DNA of 64,000 nt, from positions 25,519-89,518 of the forward strand of contig NZ_LZTB01000101.1 in assembly GCF_001665685.1 (NCBI RefSeq). The letters run 5' to 3'. Positions 1 through 8,755 of this stretch are shown here, one piece after another. This DNA is from Mycobacterium sp. 852013-50091_SCH5140682. GTDB taxonomy: Bacteria > Actinomycetota > Actinomycetes > Mycobacteriales > Mycobacteriaceae. The notes beneath the pieces were generated by a model. The model saw only the letters and a list, made by a program, of their open reading frames with translations, did no database searches and was not told the origin of the DNA. A program made the translations under genes and the position numbers. How positions within the stretch are numbered: the first letter of the stretch is position 1; every line of letters begins with the position of its first letter.

Positions 1-355
1 CCGTCGACACCGGAAACACGCCCTTGAGCCAGCGGCCCATGACCCGGTACACGGTTTCGCGGTAGCGGATATCGGTGAGGTACACGGTGACCTTGACGAT
101 GTCGCGCAGCGAGCTGCCTGCCTCGTCGAGCAGCATCGCGATGTTGCTCATCGCTTTCTCGGTCTGTGCTTCGACGTCGCCGATGCCCACCGATTCCCGG
201 GTCTCGAGATCCTGGCCGATCTGCCCGCGCAGGTAGACCACCCCGCCTGCGACGACGGCCTGGCACAGGTCGTTGTCGAGGTTCTGCTCGGGATAGGTGT
301 CCTTGGTGTTGAAGGGCCGGATCCGGGTGTGGGTCGGTGTTGCGATGTCGGTCAT
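1..355 (-). CDS. RidA/YjgF family protein (3' end cut by window edge)
   Basis: Reading the minus strand from the ATG at 353-355 gives an open frame to the window edge, about 118 residues. It carries the RidA-like stretches DLCQAVVAGGVVYLRGQIGQ, DVEAQTEKAMSNIAMLLDEA and IVKVTVYLTDIRYRETVYRV. RidA proteins are soluble enamine/imine deaminases of about 130 residues, so only the extreme C-terminus is missing. Its ATG overlaps the TGA of the upstream flavin monooxygenase (ATGA at 352-355), so the two are probably translationally coupled. A RidA partner next to an oxidase fits clean-up of a reactive imine product; that link is inference. Confidence 0.85.
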   Translation of the reverse strand, partial: MTDIATPTHTRIRPFNTKDTYPEQNLDNDLCQAVVAGGVVYLRGQIGQDLETRESVGIGDVEAQTEKAMSNIAMLLDEAGSSLRDIVKVTVYLTDIRYRETVYRVMGRWLKGVFPVST

Positions 356-1632
356 GACCACTGTCCTTTGTCCTCGGAGGTCTGGTTGGCGGCTTTGTAG
401 GCGAGGTAGCTGCGCTGAATCGCGATCTGGTCGGCGAGGTACTTGGCGTCGTGCCAGACGCCCCAGATGAAGCTCGAACCGCGGCGGGACTGCCACGGAA
501 GTCCCAGGAAGTACACGCCGGGCTCCGCGGAGACGCCGCGCTGGTGTTTGGGTTTGCCGTTCTCGTCGAACGCGTCGACCTGCAGCCAGCCGTAGTCGAA
601 CGCGAAGCCGACGGCCCAGATGATCGAGGTGATCCCGGCGGCGGCGAAATCCAGCTCGAGGATGGGATGGGTCATGCAGTCCGGGTCGGGGCCGAGAACC
701 CGGGCCTGCGGCTCCTCGGGCAGGTCGAGACCGTTGCGGGCGACGTAGGCGTCGGCCTCGTCGAGCATCGACACGTAGTTCGCGTCGCCGGCTTCGATGT
801 TGTCCCGCAGATCGGGTGCGAAGCGCATGACGCCGTTGTCGAACCCGCCAGCCATCCCGAGCAGCGTGATCCCACTGGCGGCCAATGACCGGAAATCCAC
901 GGTGTGCCCGCCGTGCGCGCCACTGACCGCGATGGTCACATGCTCGGCGCCCCGCGGCGGGGCGGCCATGTCCCATTTGCCGAGAACGCCGAGCCACCAG
1001 CAGAAGTCGCGGTCGCGGTAGCTGCGGGGCGGCCTGTCGTGCGGCCCGACAGCGAGATACACCTGCCGGCCCGACTGCTGGAGCTCGTCGGCGATCTGCA
1101 CACCTGAGGATCCGGCTCCGACGACCAGCACGGCGCCGTCCTGCAACTGCTGGGGATTGTGGTACGCGCTCGAATGAATCTGGTGAATGCCGGCATTGTC
1201 GGGCACGACCGGCGGGATGACCGGTTTCTGGAACGCGCCGGTGGCGGCCACGACGTAGCGGGCCTCGATGGTGCCCTCGGAGGTCTGGACGGTGAAGCCG
1301 GGCCGGCCCTCGTTCTTGCGGACCGATGTCACCTCGACGCCGGTACGGATCGGGGCGTCTATCTTCTCGGCGTAGGAGACCAGGTAGTCGGCCACCTGCT
1401 CCTTGCCCGCGAACCCGTCGGGGTCGATGTTGAACTCCTGGCCGGGAAAACGGTCATGCCAGGCGGGCCCGTTGGCCACCAGGGAATCCCACCGCCACGA
1501 CCGCCAGCGTTCGGCGACCCGGTCACGCTCGACGACGAGGTGCCCGACGCCATGCAAACTGAGGTGCTCGCTCATCGCGATACCGGCTTGACCCGCGCCG
1601 ACGACGAGAACCTCGGTCTCTTGGCTCGACAT
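352..1632 (-). CDS. FAD/NAD(P)-dependent flavin monooxygenase (FMO-like)
   Basis: This 426-residue protein has two dinucleotide-binding Rossmann motifs: VVGAGQAGIAMSEHL near the N-terminus (FAD) and VVGAGSSGVQIADEL near residue 170 (NADPH). Between them lies a HSSAYHNP segment resembling the HxxxY part of FMO/BVMO signatures. The family oxygenates soft nucleophiles or ketones with NADPH and O2; the substrate is unknown. I chose the ATG at 1632 because a GGAGG lies 5 bases upstream. A GTG four codons earlier would overlap that site. The stop overlaps the start of the downstream RidA gene. An 18-bp palindrome lies about 55 bases upstream. Confidence 0.88.
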   Translation of the reverse strand: MSSQETEVLVVGAGQAGIAMSEHLSLHGVGHLVVERDRVAERWRSWRWDSLVANGPAWHDRFPGQEFNIDPDGFAGKEQVADYLVSYAEKIDAPIRTGVEVTSVRKNEGRPGFTVQTSEGTIEARYVVAATGAFQKPVIPPVVPDNAGIHQIHSSAYHNPQQLQDGAVLVVGAGSSGVQIADELQQSGRQVYLAVGPHDRPPRSYRDRDFCWWLGVLGKWDMAAPPRGAEHVTIAVSGAHGGHTVDFRSLAASGITLLGMAGGFDNGVMRFAPDLRDNIEAGDANYVSMLDEADAYVARNGLDLPEEPQARVLGPDPDCMTHPILELDFAAAGITSIIWAVGFAFDYGWLQVDAFDENGKPKHQRGVSAEPGVYFLGLPWQSRRGSSFIWGVWHDAKYLADQIAIQRSYLAYKAANQTSEDKGQWS

Positions 1633-1687
1633 CCCAACCTCCACTGCTCGGACAGAATCGCTCGTTGGAAACCATGATTCAGCCGCA

Positions 1688-1705
1688 CGCTGTATCTGTA
1701 CAGCG
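1688..1705. promoter_or_regulatory. Operator-like inverted repeat upstream of the flavin monooxygenase
   Basis: The sequence CGCTGTA-TCTG-TACAGCG is a perfect 7-4-7 inverted repeat. On the minus strand a TATATG that could be a -10 box precedes it directly, so a bound repressor would cover the transcription start of the monooxygenase/RidA pair. No regulator gene is adjacent. The repeat is seen directly; the function is inferred. Confidence 0.45.
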
Positions 1706-1921
1706 CATATATTCGATCTAATTCATCTGAAAAATCGATCCGCGGTGGTGCGGCGCGGTCGCTGCGCAGGTAACGGTTCACCGGCTCGTCACCACGCGTT
1801 CGACGTGGCGCACAGCGCCGGGGCACGGTTTGCACCACCATCTTCAGATGTGGGCACGAGACGTTTGACAGCACCCGGCGAGACTCCCGATACCGGGATC
1901 CCGACGGCGGATGCCGCCAGC

Positions 1922-3553
1922 ATGACGATGGCCGAGCAGTACGACTGGCATCAGGACTATCTTCGCAGGCACCGGGTGTCGCGACGGAACTTTCTGCGAG
2001 GGTCGGCAGCATTGGCGGCCGTCGCCGGCCTCGGCGTCTCTCCGTTCGGTCACCGCGCCTACGCCGCCGACGCCCCGCTGACGGTGGCCAACCGCCGGGT
2101 GGGCTACGGCTCGGACGCCGTGAGCCAACTACGGTTCGCCGCGCAGCTCTCCCGCAGTCCGGGCGGCGTGAAGATCTTCGTGGATCACGGGCCCACCCCG
2201 GCGCTGGGTGCGACGACAGAGGCCGAGGTCCGCAATCTCGTGACACAGATACCGGACAGTCGCGGTGGTGTGCTCGCCGCCGAGCAGTTCTACGCCCATG
2301 TGCCGGTGGACGGGCTGCCGGGACGGGCACCGCATTTCTACCAGTGGCGCACCGAAGACGGCTTCGTCAGCGATGTTCTGTCCGCGTCGACGGCGATGCC
2401 CAGCGCCCGCGACGCGCAGGTGCCGTTCAGATTCACCATGCTCGGCGACCAGGGGACCGACGACACCCCGGCGTTGCCGCCGGGGCTCAAGCCCGGCGAC
2501 TACGACGACCAGTACTACAAGCCCGACAACGACCCGGCCGTGGGACACACCACCAACGTGCTGAATCAGATCGTCGCGTCGCGGCCGGATTTCCATGTGC
2601 TGGCAGGGGATATCGCCTACGCCGACCCCTCCGGCGCGGGTAAGCCCGGAACGTTCGTGCCATCGGGCGGAGGCAACCCGCCGTCGGGGTTCGACAAGTT
2701 CAACCCCTTCGTGTGGGACGTCTACTTCGGGTCGATCGAACGCAGCGCCGCGACGACACCATGGATGTTCGCCACCGGCAACCACGACATGGAAGCCAGC
2801 TACCCCGTGCACGGGTACGCCGGGCACCTGGCCCGGCTCGACTTTCCGGGCAACGGCCCCAAGGCCTGTCCTTCGGTGTACTCGTTCGTTTACGGCAACG
2901 TCGCTGTGCTTTCCCTGGACGCCAACGACGTCAGCTACGAGATCAAGGCGAACACCGGCTATTCGGGCGGGGCCCAGAACAGCTGGGTGGAACGGACATT
3001 GGCCGCCCACCGCGCTGATCCCAACATCGACTTCATCGTCTGTTTCTTCCATCACTGCGCCTATTCGACGACGGATTCGCACGCCAGCGACGGCGGAGTC
3101 CGCGCCGCCTGGGTCGGATTGTTCGACCGCTACCGCGTGGATCTGGTGCTGCAGGGCCACAACCACGTGTTCGAGCGGACCGATCCGATTCGCGGCGGCC
3201 GCCCGACCCGGGCCGCCGAGGACAACGCCGTCGTCTACCCCGACACCGACGGGACGGTGTACTACACGGTGGGTTCGGGCGGGCGGCCGCGTTACAACTT
3301 CCAGCCCGGCGAGTCGGAGAGCTATCGCGGGCACACGATAGCCGACACCTTCGTCCCCAACAGCTACGTCTGGGATGCCCACGGAGACAAGCAGTCTGAG
3401 GGCGTCGCGTGGTCACGCGTACGGTTCCGCAACTACGCGTTCATCCGCGTCGACGTCCGTCCCGGGACGTTCGTCAGCGAGATGGACGTGGTCGCGGTCG
3501 ACGAATACGGCAACGAACTCGACAAACTGACCTACCGTAGGCAGCCGTCGTAG
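1922..3553 (+). CDS. Tat-exported purple acid phosphatase-like metallophosphoesterase
   Basis: This 543-residue protein starts with a twin-arginine signal (SRRNFLRGSAALAAVAGLGV) and a cleavage-like AYAA site. The calcineurin-like metal motifs appear in order: GDQGTDD, LAGDIAYADP, ATGNHDME, CFFHHCAY and QGHNHVFERT. This spacing is that of purple acid phosphatase-like esterases, which hydrolyse phosphomonoesters at a dinuclear metal centre outside the membrane. The frame is open for another 59 codons upstream, but that stretch is Arg-rich and signal-less. I take the ATG at 1922 (the ATG at 1928 is equally possible), because either puts the Tat motif about 20 residues from the N-terminus. It probably has its own promoter in the 1645-1921 gap. 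Confidence 0.88.
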   Translation: MTMAEQYDWHQDYLRRHRVSRRNFLRGSAALAAVAGLGVSPFGHRAYAADAPLTVANRRVGYGSDAVSQLRFAAQLSRSPGGVKIFVDHGPTPALGATTEAEVRNLVTQIPDSRGGVLAAEQFYAHVPVDGLPGRAPHFYQWRTEDGFVSDVLSASTAMPSARDAQVPFRFTMLGDQGTDDTPALPPGLKPGDYDDQYYKPDNDPAVGHTTNVLNQIVASRPDFHVLAGDIAYADPSGAGKPGTFVPSGGGNPPSGFDKFNPFVWDVYFGSIERSAATTPWMFATGNHDMEASYPVHGYAGHLARLDFPGNGPKACPSVYSFVYGNVAVLSLDANDVSYEIKANTGYSGGAQNSWVERTLAAHRADPNIDFIVCFFHHCAYSTTDSHASDGGVRAAWVGLFDRYRVDLVLQGHNHVFERTDPIRGGRPTRAAEDNAVVYPDTDGTVYYTVGSGGRPRYNFQPGESESYRGHTIADTFVPNSYVWDAHGDKQSEGVAWSRVRFRNYAFIRVDVRPGTFVSEMDVVAVDEYGNELDKLTYRRQPS

Positions 3554-3563
3554 CCTCGGACTT

Positions 3564-4028
3564 ATGACGAAACTGACCCCACCCTCGGCAAGCGGCATCG
3601 CGAGATTCGGTCGGGCAGCCTGGTTCTTCGGCAATACCTACGAGGCCGTCGTCGGTGTGCCCCAGCTCATCGCCGGGGCGAGCCACCGCCGCCCCGGCAT
3701 CATCGGGTCCGGGAGCCCGGCACCGTATTACGCCCCGATCACCCCGGCAGCCATGGGCGGAACCTCGGTGGTGCTGCGCCGCGGATGGCAGGGCGGCGCC
3801 GACCACCGAACCGTCGTGGCCGCGGCCGCATCCCTGGCGGGCGCACTCGGCTTGAGCACCTACCTCATCCGGGGCATCAACATCCCGCTGCTCAAAGGAG
3901 AAATCGCGCCGGAGGTGCAATCGCATCTCATCGCCCGCTGGCATCGGCTCAACCTGGTGCGCCTCGGATTGCTCATCGTCACCGAGGTGCTGGTCCGCCG
4001 GATCGAGCCTGCGGCCACCGCGCGTTAG
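3564..4028 (+). CDS. DUF1772-like small membrane protein
   Basis: This 154-residue protein has hydrophobic segments around residues 20-40, 83-103 and 128-145 and the stretch NIPLLKGEI..WHRLNLVRL. That resembles the 'NxPLN...W...H..R' core of DUF1772 (anthrone-oxygenase-like) membrane proteins. No catalytic role can be read from the sequence. It follows the phosphatase gene by 10 bases and could be co-transcribed with it. Its TAG overlaps the stop codon of the convergent mgtE gene by three bases. Confidence 0.6.
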   Translation: MTKLTPPSASGIARFGRAAWFFGNTYEAVVGVPQLIAGASHRRPGIIGSGSPAPYYAPITPAAMGGTSVVLRRGWQGGADHRTVVAAAASLAGALGLSTYLIRGINIPLLKGEIAPEVQSHLIARWHRLNLVRLGLLIVTEVLVRRIEPAATAR

Positions 4029-5410
4029 AGACCGGCCAACTGCGGCAGCGTCAGGTGCGCGATCAGGAAGTAGATGAGCAGGCCGGTGCCGTCGACGATG
4101 GTGGCGATCATCGGTGCCGAGACCACCGCGGGATCCACCCGCAGCTTCTTGAGCAGTGGTGGTAGCACGGTCGCCACCAGTGCCGACCACATCACGATGG
4201 CCGCGACGGTGACCGACACTGTGACGGTGACCTGCGGGCCGACGCCGAGGGTCCACGCGCGGACGACAGCCGCGGCGGCCATCGTCACCGCTACCAGTGC
4301 GCCGGTGGACATCTCTTTGAGCAGGGCACGCGGCAAGTCGCGGAACCGCATCTGGCCGGTGGCCATGGCCCGGACCAGGGTCGTGGTGATCTGAGTGCCA
4401 GTGTTGCCGCCCGTTCCGATCAGCAGCGGTATGAAGAAGGCGAGCGCGACGACCGCCTCCAGCTCGTCCTCGAACGCCCGAAGCACCGTGCCGGTGTATG
4501 CCTCGGCGACGAAGAGCACCAGCAGCCAGACAATACGCTTGCGCCACAGGCGAATCGGCGACGCACGTAGATACGGGACCTCCAGTGGGGCCGAGCCACC
4601 CTGGCGTTCGGCGTCCTCGGTGGCCTCGCGCTCGAGGATGTCGGCGGCGGCGTCGGCCGTCAGGACACCGAGCAGCTTCCGACGCTCGTCGACGACGGGC
4701 AGCGCGGTCAGATCGTGGTCGACGAGTAGTTGTGCAGCGTTCTCCGCATTGTGACTCGACCGCACCGACACGGGATGGTCGTCGATCAACTCGTGCACCG
4801 GCTGCTCGGGCTCGGCCAACACCAGATCCCGGAAACCGACCACTCCGATCAGTCGTCGGTCGGCGTCGGTGACATAAATGTATCCGCCGGCCCGGACCTT
4901 GCCGCGCATCTGGTTGGCCTGCTCGCGGACCGCGTCCTCGGCTGCCGCCGCGGAAAGCGCGCCGTCGATCGTGAACAATTCCGGAAGCATATGGGCTGCA
5001 ACAGAGTTCGGTGCATAGCGCAACAGATTTCGCAACGTCTCCGCGGTCGCGGGGTCGGTCTGCGCCAGCAACTCGGTGCGTTTGGCATCACCCAGCTTGC
5101 GCAAGATCTCCGCACCCTCGTCGGAGTCCATGGCGGCGATGAATGCGCCGGCCTGCACGAGATCCGCCGACCGGATGACGCGCGCCGCCAAGTCGACATC
5201 GATCGATCGCAGTAGTTCGGGCCCGGTCGTCGCGTCGAGCAGTGCGGCGAAGCGCGCGACCTGTGTCTTCGACATCGCACCGACCTGCCTGCTGCGTTCG
5301 GCAGGGCCCGCCGAATGCAGCCACTCCTGTATCGCCTCGGGCGAGTCCAACGCACTCGCACGCAGCGGCAGGATGCTCAGGACACCCAGATCGACACCGG
5401 ATCGCGTCAT
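4025..5410 (-). CDS. mgtE: Magnesium transporter MgtE
   Basis: This 461-residue protein has the MgtE order: an N-terminal helical superhelix domain (residues about 20-120, with repeats such as ILRKLGDAKRTELLAQTDP), two CBS modules (about 130-255, IYVTDADRRLIGVVGFRDLV and ALPVVDERRKLLGVLTADA), then five membrane helices. Within the membrane part GTGGNTGTQITTT is the conserved pore region. It is a Mg2+-gated Mg2+ channel of the inner membrane. I chose the ATG at 5410 because GGAGGAG sits 6 bases upstream; a start 26 codons earlier has no such support. No M-box riboswitch was recognisable in the upstream 150 bases. Confidence 0.93.
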   Translation of the reverse strand: MTRSGVDLGVLSILPLRASALDSPEAIQEWLHSAGPAERSRQVGAMSKTQVARFAALLDATTGPELLRSIDVDLAARVIRSADLVQAGAFIAAMDSDEGAEILRKLGDAKRTELLAQTDPATAETLRNLLRYAPNSVAAHMLPELFTIDGALSAAAAEDAVREQANQMRGKVRAGGYIYVTDADRRLIGVVGFRDLVLAEPEQPVHELIDDHPVSVRSSHNAENAAQLLVDHDLTALPVVDERRKLLGVLTADAAADILEREATEDAERQGGSAPLEVPYLRASPIRLWRKRIVWLLVLFVAEAYTGTVLRAFEDELEAVVALAFFIPLLIGTGGNTGTQITTTLVRAMATGQMRFRDLPRALLKEMSTGALVAVTMAAAAVVRAWTLGVGPQVTVTVSVTVAAIVMWSALVATVLPPLLKKLRVDPAVVSAPMIATIVDGTGLLIYFLIAHLTLPQLAGL

Positions 5411-5560
5411 GGCACTCCTCCGCTGAGCATCGGTCGTGATCCCGCTAATGCACGGCGCCGTCACTATAAGCTGCGGTGGTCGGCGCAATCAGCTCAAACG
5501 GGATGAGCGCGCGTCCGCAAACCACTTTCACAGTGCGGCGGCACGTTGGAGGGAGCATTC

Positions 5561-6109
5561 ATGAAGATCGGTATCGTCATCGGGTCGATCCGCGAGGGCC
5601 GTAACGGCAAGGCCGTCGGCGACTGGGTCGCCAAAAGCGCCGCCCAGCGCGCGGATGCGGATTTCGAGGTCCTGGATCTCAAGGAGTTCGACGTCCCCTT
5701 GCTGACCTCGGCGACCGTACCGGCAACGGCACAGAAGCAATACGATTCGCCGAACGTCACGCGTTGGAGCGAGGCGGTCGACTCGTGTGACGGATTCATC
5801 TTCGTCACCCCTGAGTACAACCACGGAGTCCCCGGTGCACTGAAGAACGCGGTCGACAGCCTCGGCTCCGAATGGTTCCAGAAGACCATCGCGTTCGTGT
5901 CTTACGGTGCCGACGGCGGAGTCCGCGCCGTCGAGCATTGGCGGCAGATCGTCGCGAACTTTCAGATGCTCGATGTCCGCGCCCAGGTGGCGCTCTCCCT
6001 GTTCCAGGATTTCGGTGCTGACGGGTTCGCGCCGCTGGAGCGCCGTGACGGCGAGTTGGGTGTCCTGTTCGACCAACTGATCACGTTGACCGGCAAGGTG
6101 TTTGCGTAA
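5561..6109 (+). CDS. NAD(P)H-dependent FMN reductase (flavodoxin-like)
   Basis: This 182-residue protein has the flavodoxin-fold FMN-binding loop GSIREGRNGKAVGDWV at its N-terminus and the second family motif TPEYNHGVPGALKNAVDSL near residue 85. Such enzymes reduce free FMN, quinones or azo compounds using NAD(P)H. A GGAGG lies 8 bases before the ATG at 5561; an in-frame TTG at 5546 would swallow that site. It diverges from mgtE across 150 bases and converges on a methyltransferase gene. Confidence 0.88.
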   Translation: MKIGIVIGSIREGRNGKAVGDWVAKSAAQRADADFEVLDLKEFDVPLLTSATVPATAQKQYDSPNVTRWSEAVDSCDGFIFVTPEYNHGVPGALKNAVDSLGSEWFQKTIAFVSYGADGGVRAVEHWRQIVANFQMLDVRAQVALSLFQDFGADGFAPLERRDGELGVLFDQLITLTGKVFA

Positions 6110-6119
6110 CCGACCCTTC

Positions 6120-6863
6120 TCACAAGGGCGTGCAGACGACGGCCAGCGCGTCGTTGACCGCGTCGACGCCGTGGGGACCGATCCGCTCGGCGAGGCGGCC
6201 GCGCAACTCATCTCGTGCCGATGTGGGCAGCGTCAGGTGGTTGGAGTAGGTGAACACCAGATTGAGCCAGTCCTCGGTGGTGTAGTGCAACTGCTCGACG
6301 ACGTTGCGGTGCTCCACCGTGAAGCCACCGTCCTCGATGAGCGCGGTGACCTCGGCCAAGCGGGTGGCATCGACGATCGAGCTGCGTTCGTCACCGAGAT
6401 AGTCGGAGTAGATGTCATCCAGGTCGGCCCACGTCGGTGACTTCGGCACGATCCGGTTGGACAACAGCACAAGCCGCCCACCGGCATTGAGAATGCTCCG
6501 CACCTTGGCCAGCGCAGGCCGGGGCTGCACCCAGTGAAATGACTGAGCGAACACCACGAGATCGAATGTGCGTGCAGCGGGCTGCCAGTCCTCGAACGTC
6601 GCGATCTCGGCCGTGACGCCCTTGCCCGCGGCGACACCGGCCATGCGGGAGTCGGGCTCGACGGCGAGAACCGTTGCGCCGGCATTGATCAACTGAACCG
6701 AAGCGATGCCCGTGCCCGCCCCGACATCGAGTGTCGCAAGGCCCGCAGTGGTCACCAGATCAGCGATCAGCGCCTGGGGATAACGTGGCCGGTACCGGTC
6801 GTAGTCATCGGACGCCGCGCCGAACGATTCGGCCCGCCTACGGTCAGCGTGGAGTTCTTCCAT
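6120..6863 (-). CDS. Class I SAM-dependent methyltransferase
   Basis: This 247-residue protein has motif I LDVGAGTGIASVQLINAGA near residue 45, an acidic ribose-binding residue in VLAVEPDSRM, and the post-motif stretch FDLVVFAQSFHWV. It resembles the UbiE/Coq5-type small-molecule methyltransferases common in mycobacteria. The N-terminal FGAASDDYDRYRPRYP is typical of this subfamily. The substrate cannot be predicted. The ATG at 6863 is preceded by GTGAGG. Confidence 0.85.
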   Translation of the reverse strand: MEELHADRRRAESFGAASDDYDRYRPRYPQALIADLVTTAGLATLDVGAGTGIASVQLINAGATVLAVEPDSRMAGVAAGKGVTAEIATFEDWQPAARTFDLVVFAQSFHWVQPRPALAKVRSILNAGGRLVLLSNRIVPKSPTWADLDDIYSDYLGDERSSIVDATRLAEVTALIEDGGFTVEHRNVVEQLHYTTEDWLNLVFTYSNHLTLPTSARDELRGRLAERIGPHGVDAVNDALAVVCTPL

Positions 6864-7175
6864 GTCCTCACTGTAAAAGGTGGGTCAGGTTGCCCACGCC
6901 GTACGCCGACCAGTTGCTCAGCGCCTGTACTGCGGATCGGCGGTCAGATTCTCGGGCACGGCTGCCGCGGCGTGCAGTACCTTCAAACGATCGGCTAGAG
7001 CCGGCGGATACCCGCTGAAACGCCACAACGAGCTGGAAGACAGTTCGGCAGAGAAATCGCCAGGGCTCCAAGGATATCCGGCTACGTTGCGACGAAGACG
7101 ATGTCGAGCGCTGGCCTCTTGTCACCGGGGTCGGCGCCGCGGCTGAAGGGGCGTGGTCCTAGGACCGACGATGAC
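6864..7175. other. Intergenic stretch without a supported gene
   Basis: These 312 bases contain only short open frames. On the minus strand one frame reads LWRFSGYPPALADRLKVLHA before a stop near 6930, which could be the tail of a decayed gene, but no start or family is recognisable. A perfect 12-bp palindrome, GGTCCTAGGACC, lies at 7155-7166, just after the stop of the membrane protein gene at 7176, and might contribute to a terminator. Confidence 0.35.
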
Positions 7176-7781
7176 TTACTTGGTGGTGTCTGGAAGACCC
7201 TCTGCATCCGGGGCATCCTCGTCATGGTCTCGTGCACTCCGTTGGCTGCCGGTCAGGGCTATGCGGATTGCGTCACTCAGTTCTCGAAAAAGCCCCGTGT
7301 ACTGCTCACGAAGAGCCGTGAAGGTGACCCGCATAATCGCGATCATCGGACCTGCCAGGACCGCGCTCAGAAGAAAGCCCACACCATAAGACACAAGAAC
7401 AGCTGTCTGGGCATCGGCCCGCTGGTGCAGGAGCGCATTGAGAGCGACAAGTTCGCTGATACCCGCGAGGAGAATGATCGCGAAGGCGGCTACCTGGGCG
7501 ATGAGGCCGGCGACTGAAGCCAGGAACCGCAGACCCACGTTACGGTCGGTATCGCCCGCCGTTTTCATCAAATCGCCATACGTCTTCACAAGGCTGCTAT
7601 AGCTGGTGCCTTCCACGGCCAGTGCCACAAAGAGAACCGGGACAACCGTTGCGACAGCCACGTAGAAGTCGCCAGGGAATTCCTCGGTGCTCTTCGCCAG
7701 AACGACCTCGATCACGCATGCAATCATGACCTTCCACAGCGCTCCTAGAGCTTCTTCGCGGCAATTTGAAGTCCGATTCAT
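7176..7781 (-). CDS. Hypothetical four-helix membrane protein
   Basis: I do not recognise this 201-residue protein. From the ATG at 7781 (MNRTSNCREEALGALWKVM) it has four probable membrane segments: about residues 15-30, 37-58 (VAVATVVPVLFVALAV), 88-115 (AGLIAQVAAFAIILLAG) and 130-155. It ends in an acidic, charged cytoplasmic tail (DHDEDAPDAEGLPDTTK). The frame is open for a further 50 codons upstream, but those residues do not look like a protein N-terminus. The surrounding 1.3 kb has weaker coding signal and less regular GC-ending codons than its neighbours, which suggests an acquired accessory gene. Confidence 0.55.
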   Translation of the reverse strand: MNRTSNCREEALGALWKVMIACVIEVVLAKSTEEFPGDFYVAVATVVPVLFVALAVEGTSYSSLVKTYGDLMKTAGDTDRNVGLRFLASVAGLIAQVAAFAIILLAGISELVALNALLHQRADAQTAVLVSYGVGFLLSAVLAGPMIAIMRVTFTALREQYTGLFRELSDAIRIALTGSQRSARDHDEDAPDAEGLPDTTK

Positions 7782-8146
7782 GCCGCGGCCCAGCCTGTTG
7801 AAGTCGAGTAAGCCAGTCCACATGCGCTTGCTGACGCAAGCAGCTGTCCCCGCACCCGGAACACAGTGGGTTTTCGTTCCTGGGACCTGCAGCGGGACCC
7901 GCCACGTTCGGAGCAACGGCCAGCCATCCACAAATCACGGCAAAAGCAGGAATGGTCAAGGTCAAGGTCGAACTTGACCTCACCGCGTTCGCCGCAGCCC
8001 TCAGTCAGCACCTCGGCCTCGCTGACTCACTGACCAAGGCGATCTTGCCAACACGCCCGAAGGTCCAAGTCTTATCGCACAAGTCGGAGACCAGACGCTC
8101 AAACTCCGCTCAAAAGTGTTGTGGAACTGTGGGTGTCATAACCCGG
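7782..8146. other. Gap with an orphan plus-strand reading frame
   Basis: The clearest item is a plus-strand frame starting at 7952 that begins MVKVKVELDLTAFAAALSQH and stays plausible for about 50 residues. It then runs on antisense through ubiX, so it has no convincing end. Its first codons form the inverted repeat AGGTCAAG-gtcgaa-CTTGACCT. It may be the 5' remnant of a gene, or chance. Nothing else is recognisable here. Confidence 0.3.
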
Positions 8147-8755
8147 TCATTCGGCGTCCTGGGCGCCATGCGCGATGGTGAGCCGGTCCTTGGGTGGAGT
8201 CTGTCCGACCCATCTGCCGGCATGGGGCATGTCGAGGCCGAACTGATCGAGCACCCGCGCCACGATGTAGTCCACGACGTCGTCGATGGTTCGGGGGTTG
8301 TTGTAGAACGCCGGCACGGGCGGAAAGATGGTGGCGCCCATGCGCGTTAGCTCCAGCATGTTCTCCAGGTGTACCGCCGAGAGCGGCGCCTCCCGGGCGA
8401 TCAGCACCAGCCGGCGGCGCTCTTTGAGCGTGACGTCCCCGGCGCGCCCGATGAGCCCGTCGCCGTACCCGGTGCGCAGCGCCGCGAGGGTTTTCATGCT
8501 GCACGGGGCGACGACCATGCCGTCGACCCGATAGGACCCGCTCGCTATGGCTGCGCCCTGATCGTCGGGCTTGTAGACCGTGTCGGCCAGCGCCTCGACC
8601 GCTTTGACCGACAGACCGGTTTCCTGGGCGAGTGTGGTGCGGGCCCACCTGCTGATCACGAGGTGGGTTTCGACCTGCAGGTCACGTAGCGCCTCGAGGA
8701 GCCGGACGCCGATCGGTGCCCCGGTCGCTCCGGTCATGGCGACGACGAGTCTCAC
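8147..8755 (-). CDS. ubiX: UbiX family flavin prenyltransferase
   Basis: This 202-residue protein has the UbiX/Pad1 hallmarks: MTGATGAPIGVRLLEAL at the N-terminus, the FMN/prenyl site MVVAPCSMKTLAALRTGYGD near residue 85, LIAREAPLSAVHLENMLELT, and GATIFPPVPAFYN near residue 145. UbiX joins dimethylallyl phosphate to reduced FMN to make the prenylated FMN cofactor used by UbiD decarboxylases. No UbiD gene is in the window. Its ATG overlaps the stop of the upstream amidohydrolase (ATGA at 8752-8755), so it is translated as the second gene of a pair. Confidence 0.92.
   Translation of the reverse strand: MRLVVAMTGATGAPIGVRLLEALRDLQVETHLVISRWARTTLAQETGLSVKAVEALADTVYKPDDQGAAIASGSYRVDGMVVAPCSMKTLAALRTGYGDGLIGRAGDVTLKERRRLVLIAREAPLSAVHLENMLELTRMGATIFPPVPAFYNNPRTIDDVVDYIVARVLDQFGLDMPHAGRWVGQTPPKDRLTIAHGAQDAE

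Noticed and set aside
1745..1921. 59-codon N-terminal extension of the phosphatase
   Set aside because: It would bury the Tat signal in the interior of the protein; the extension has no conserved look.
5411..5560. Mg2+ riboswitch (M-box) upstream of mgtE
   Set aside because: I looked for the conserved M-box blocks and found none in the 150-base gap.
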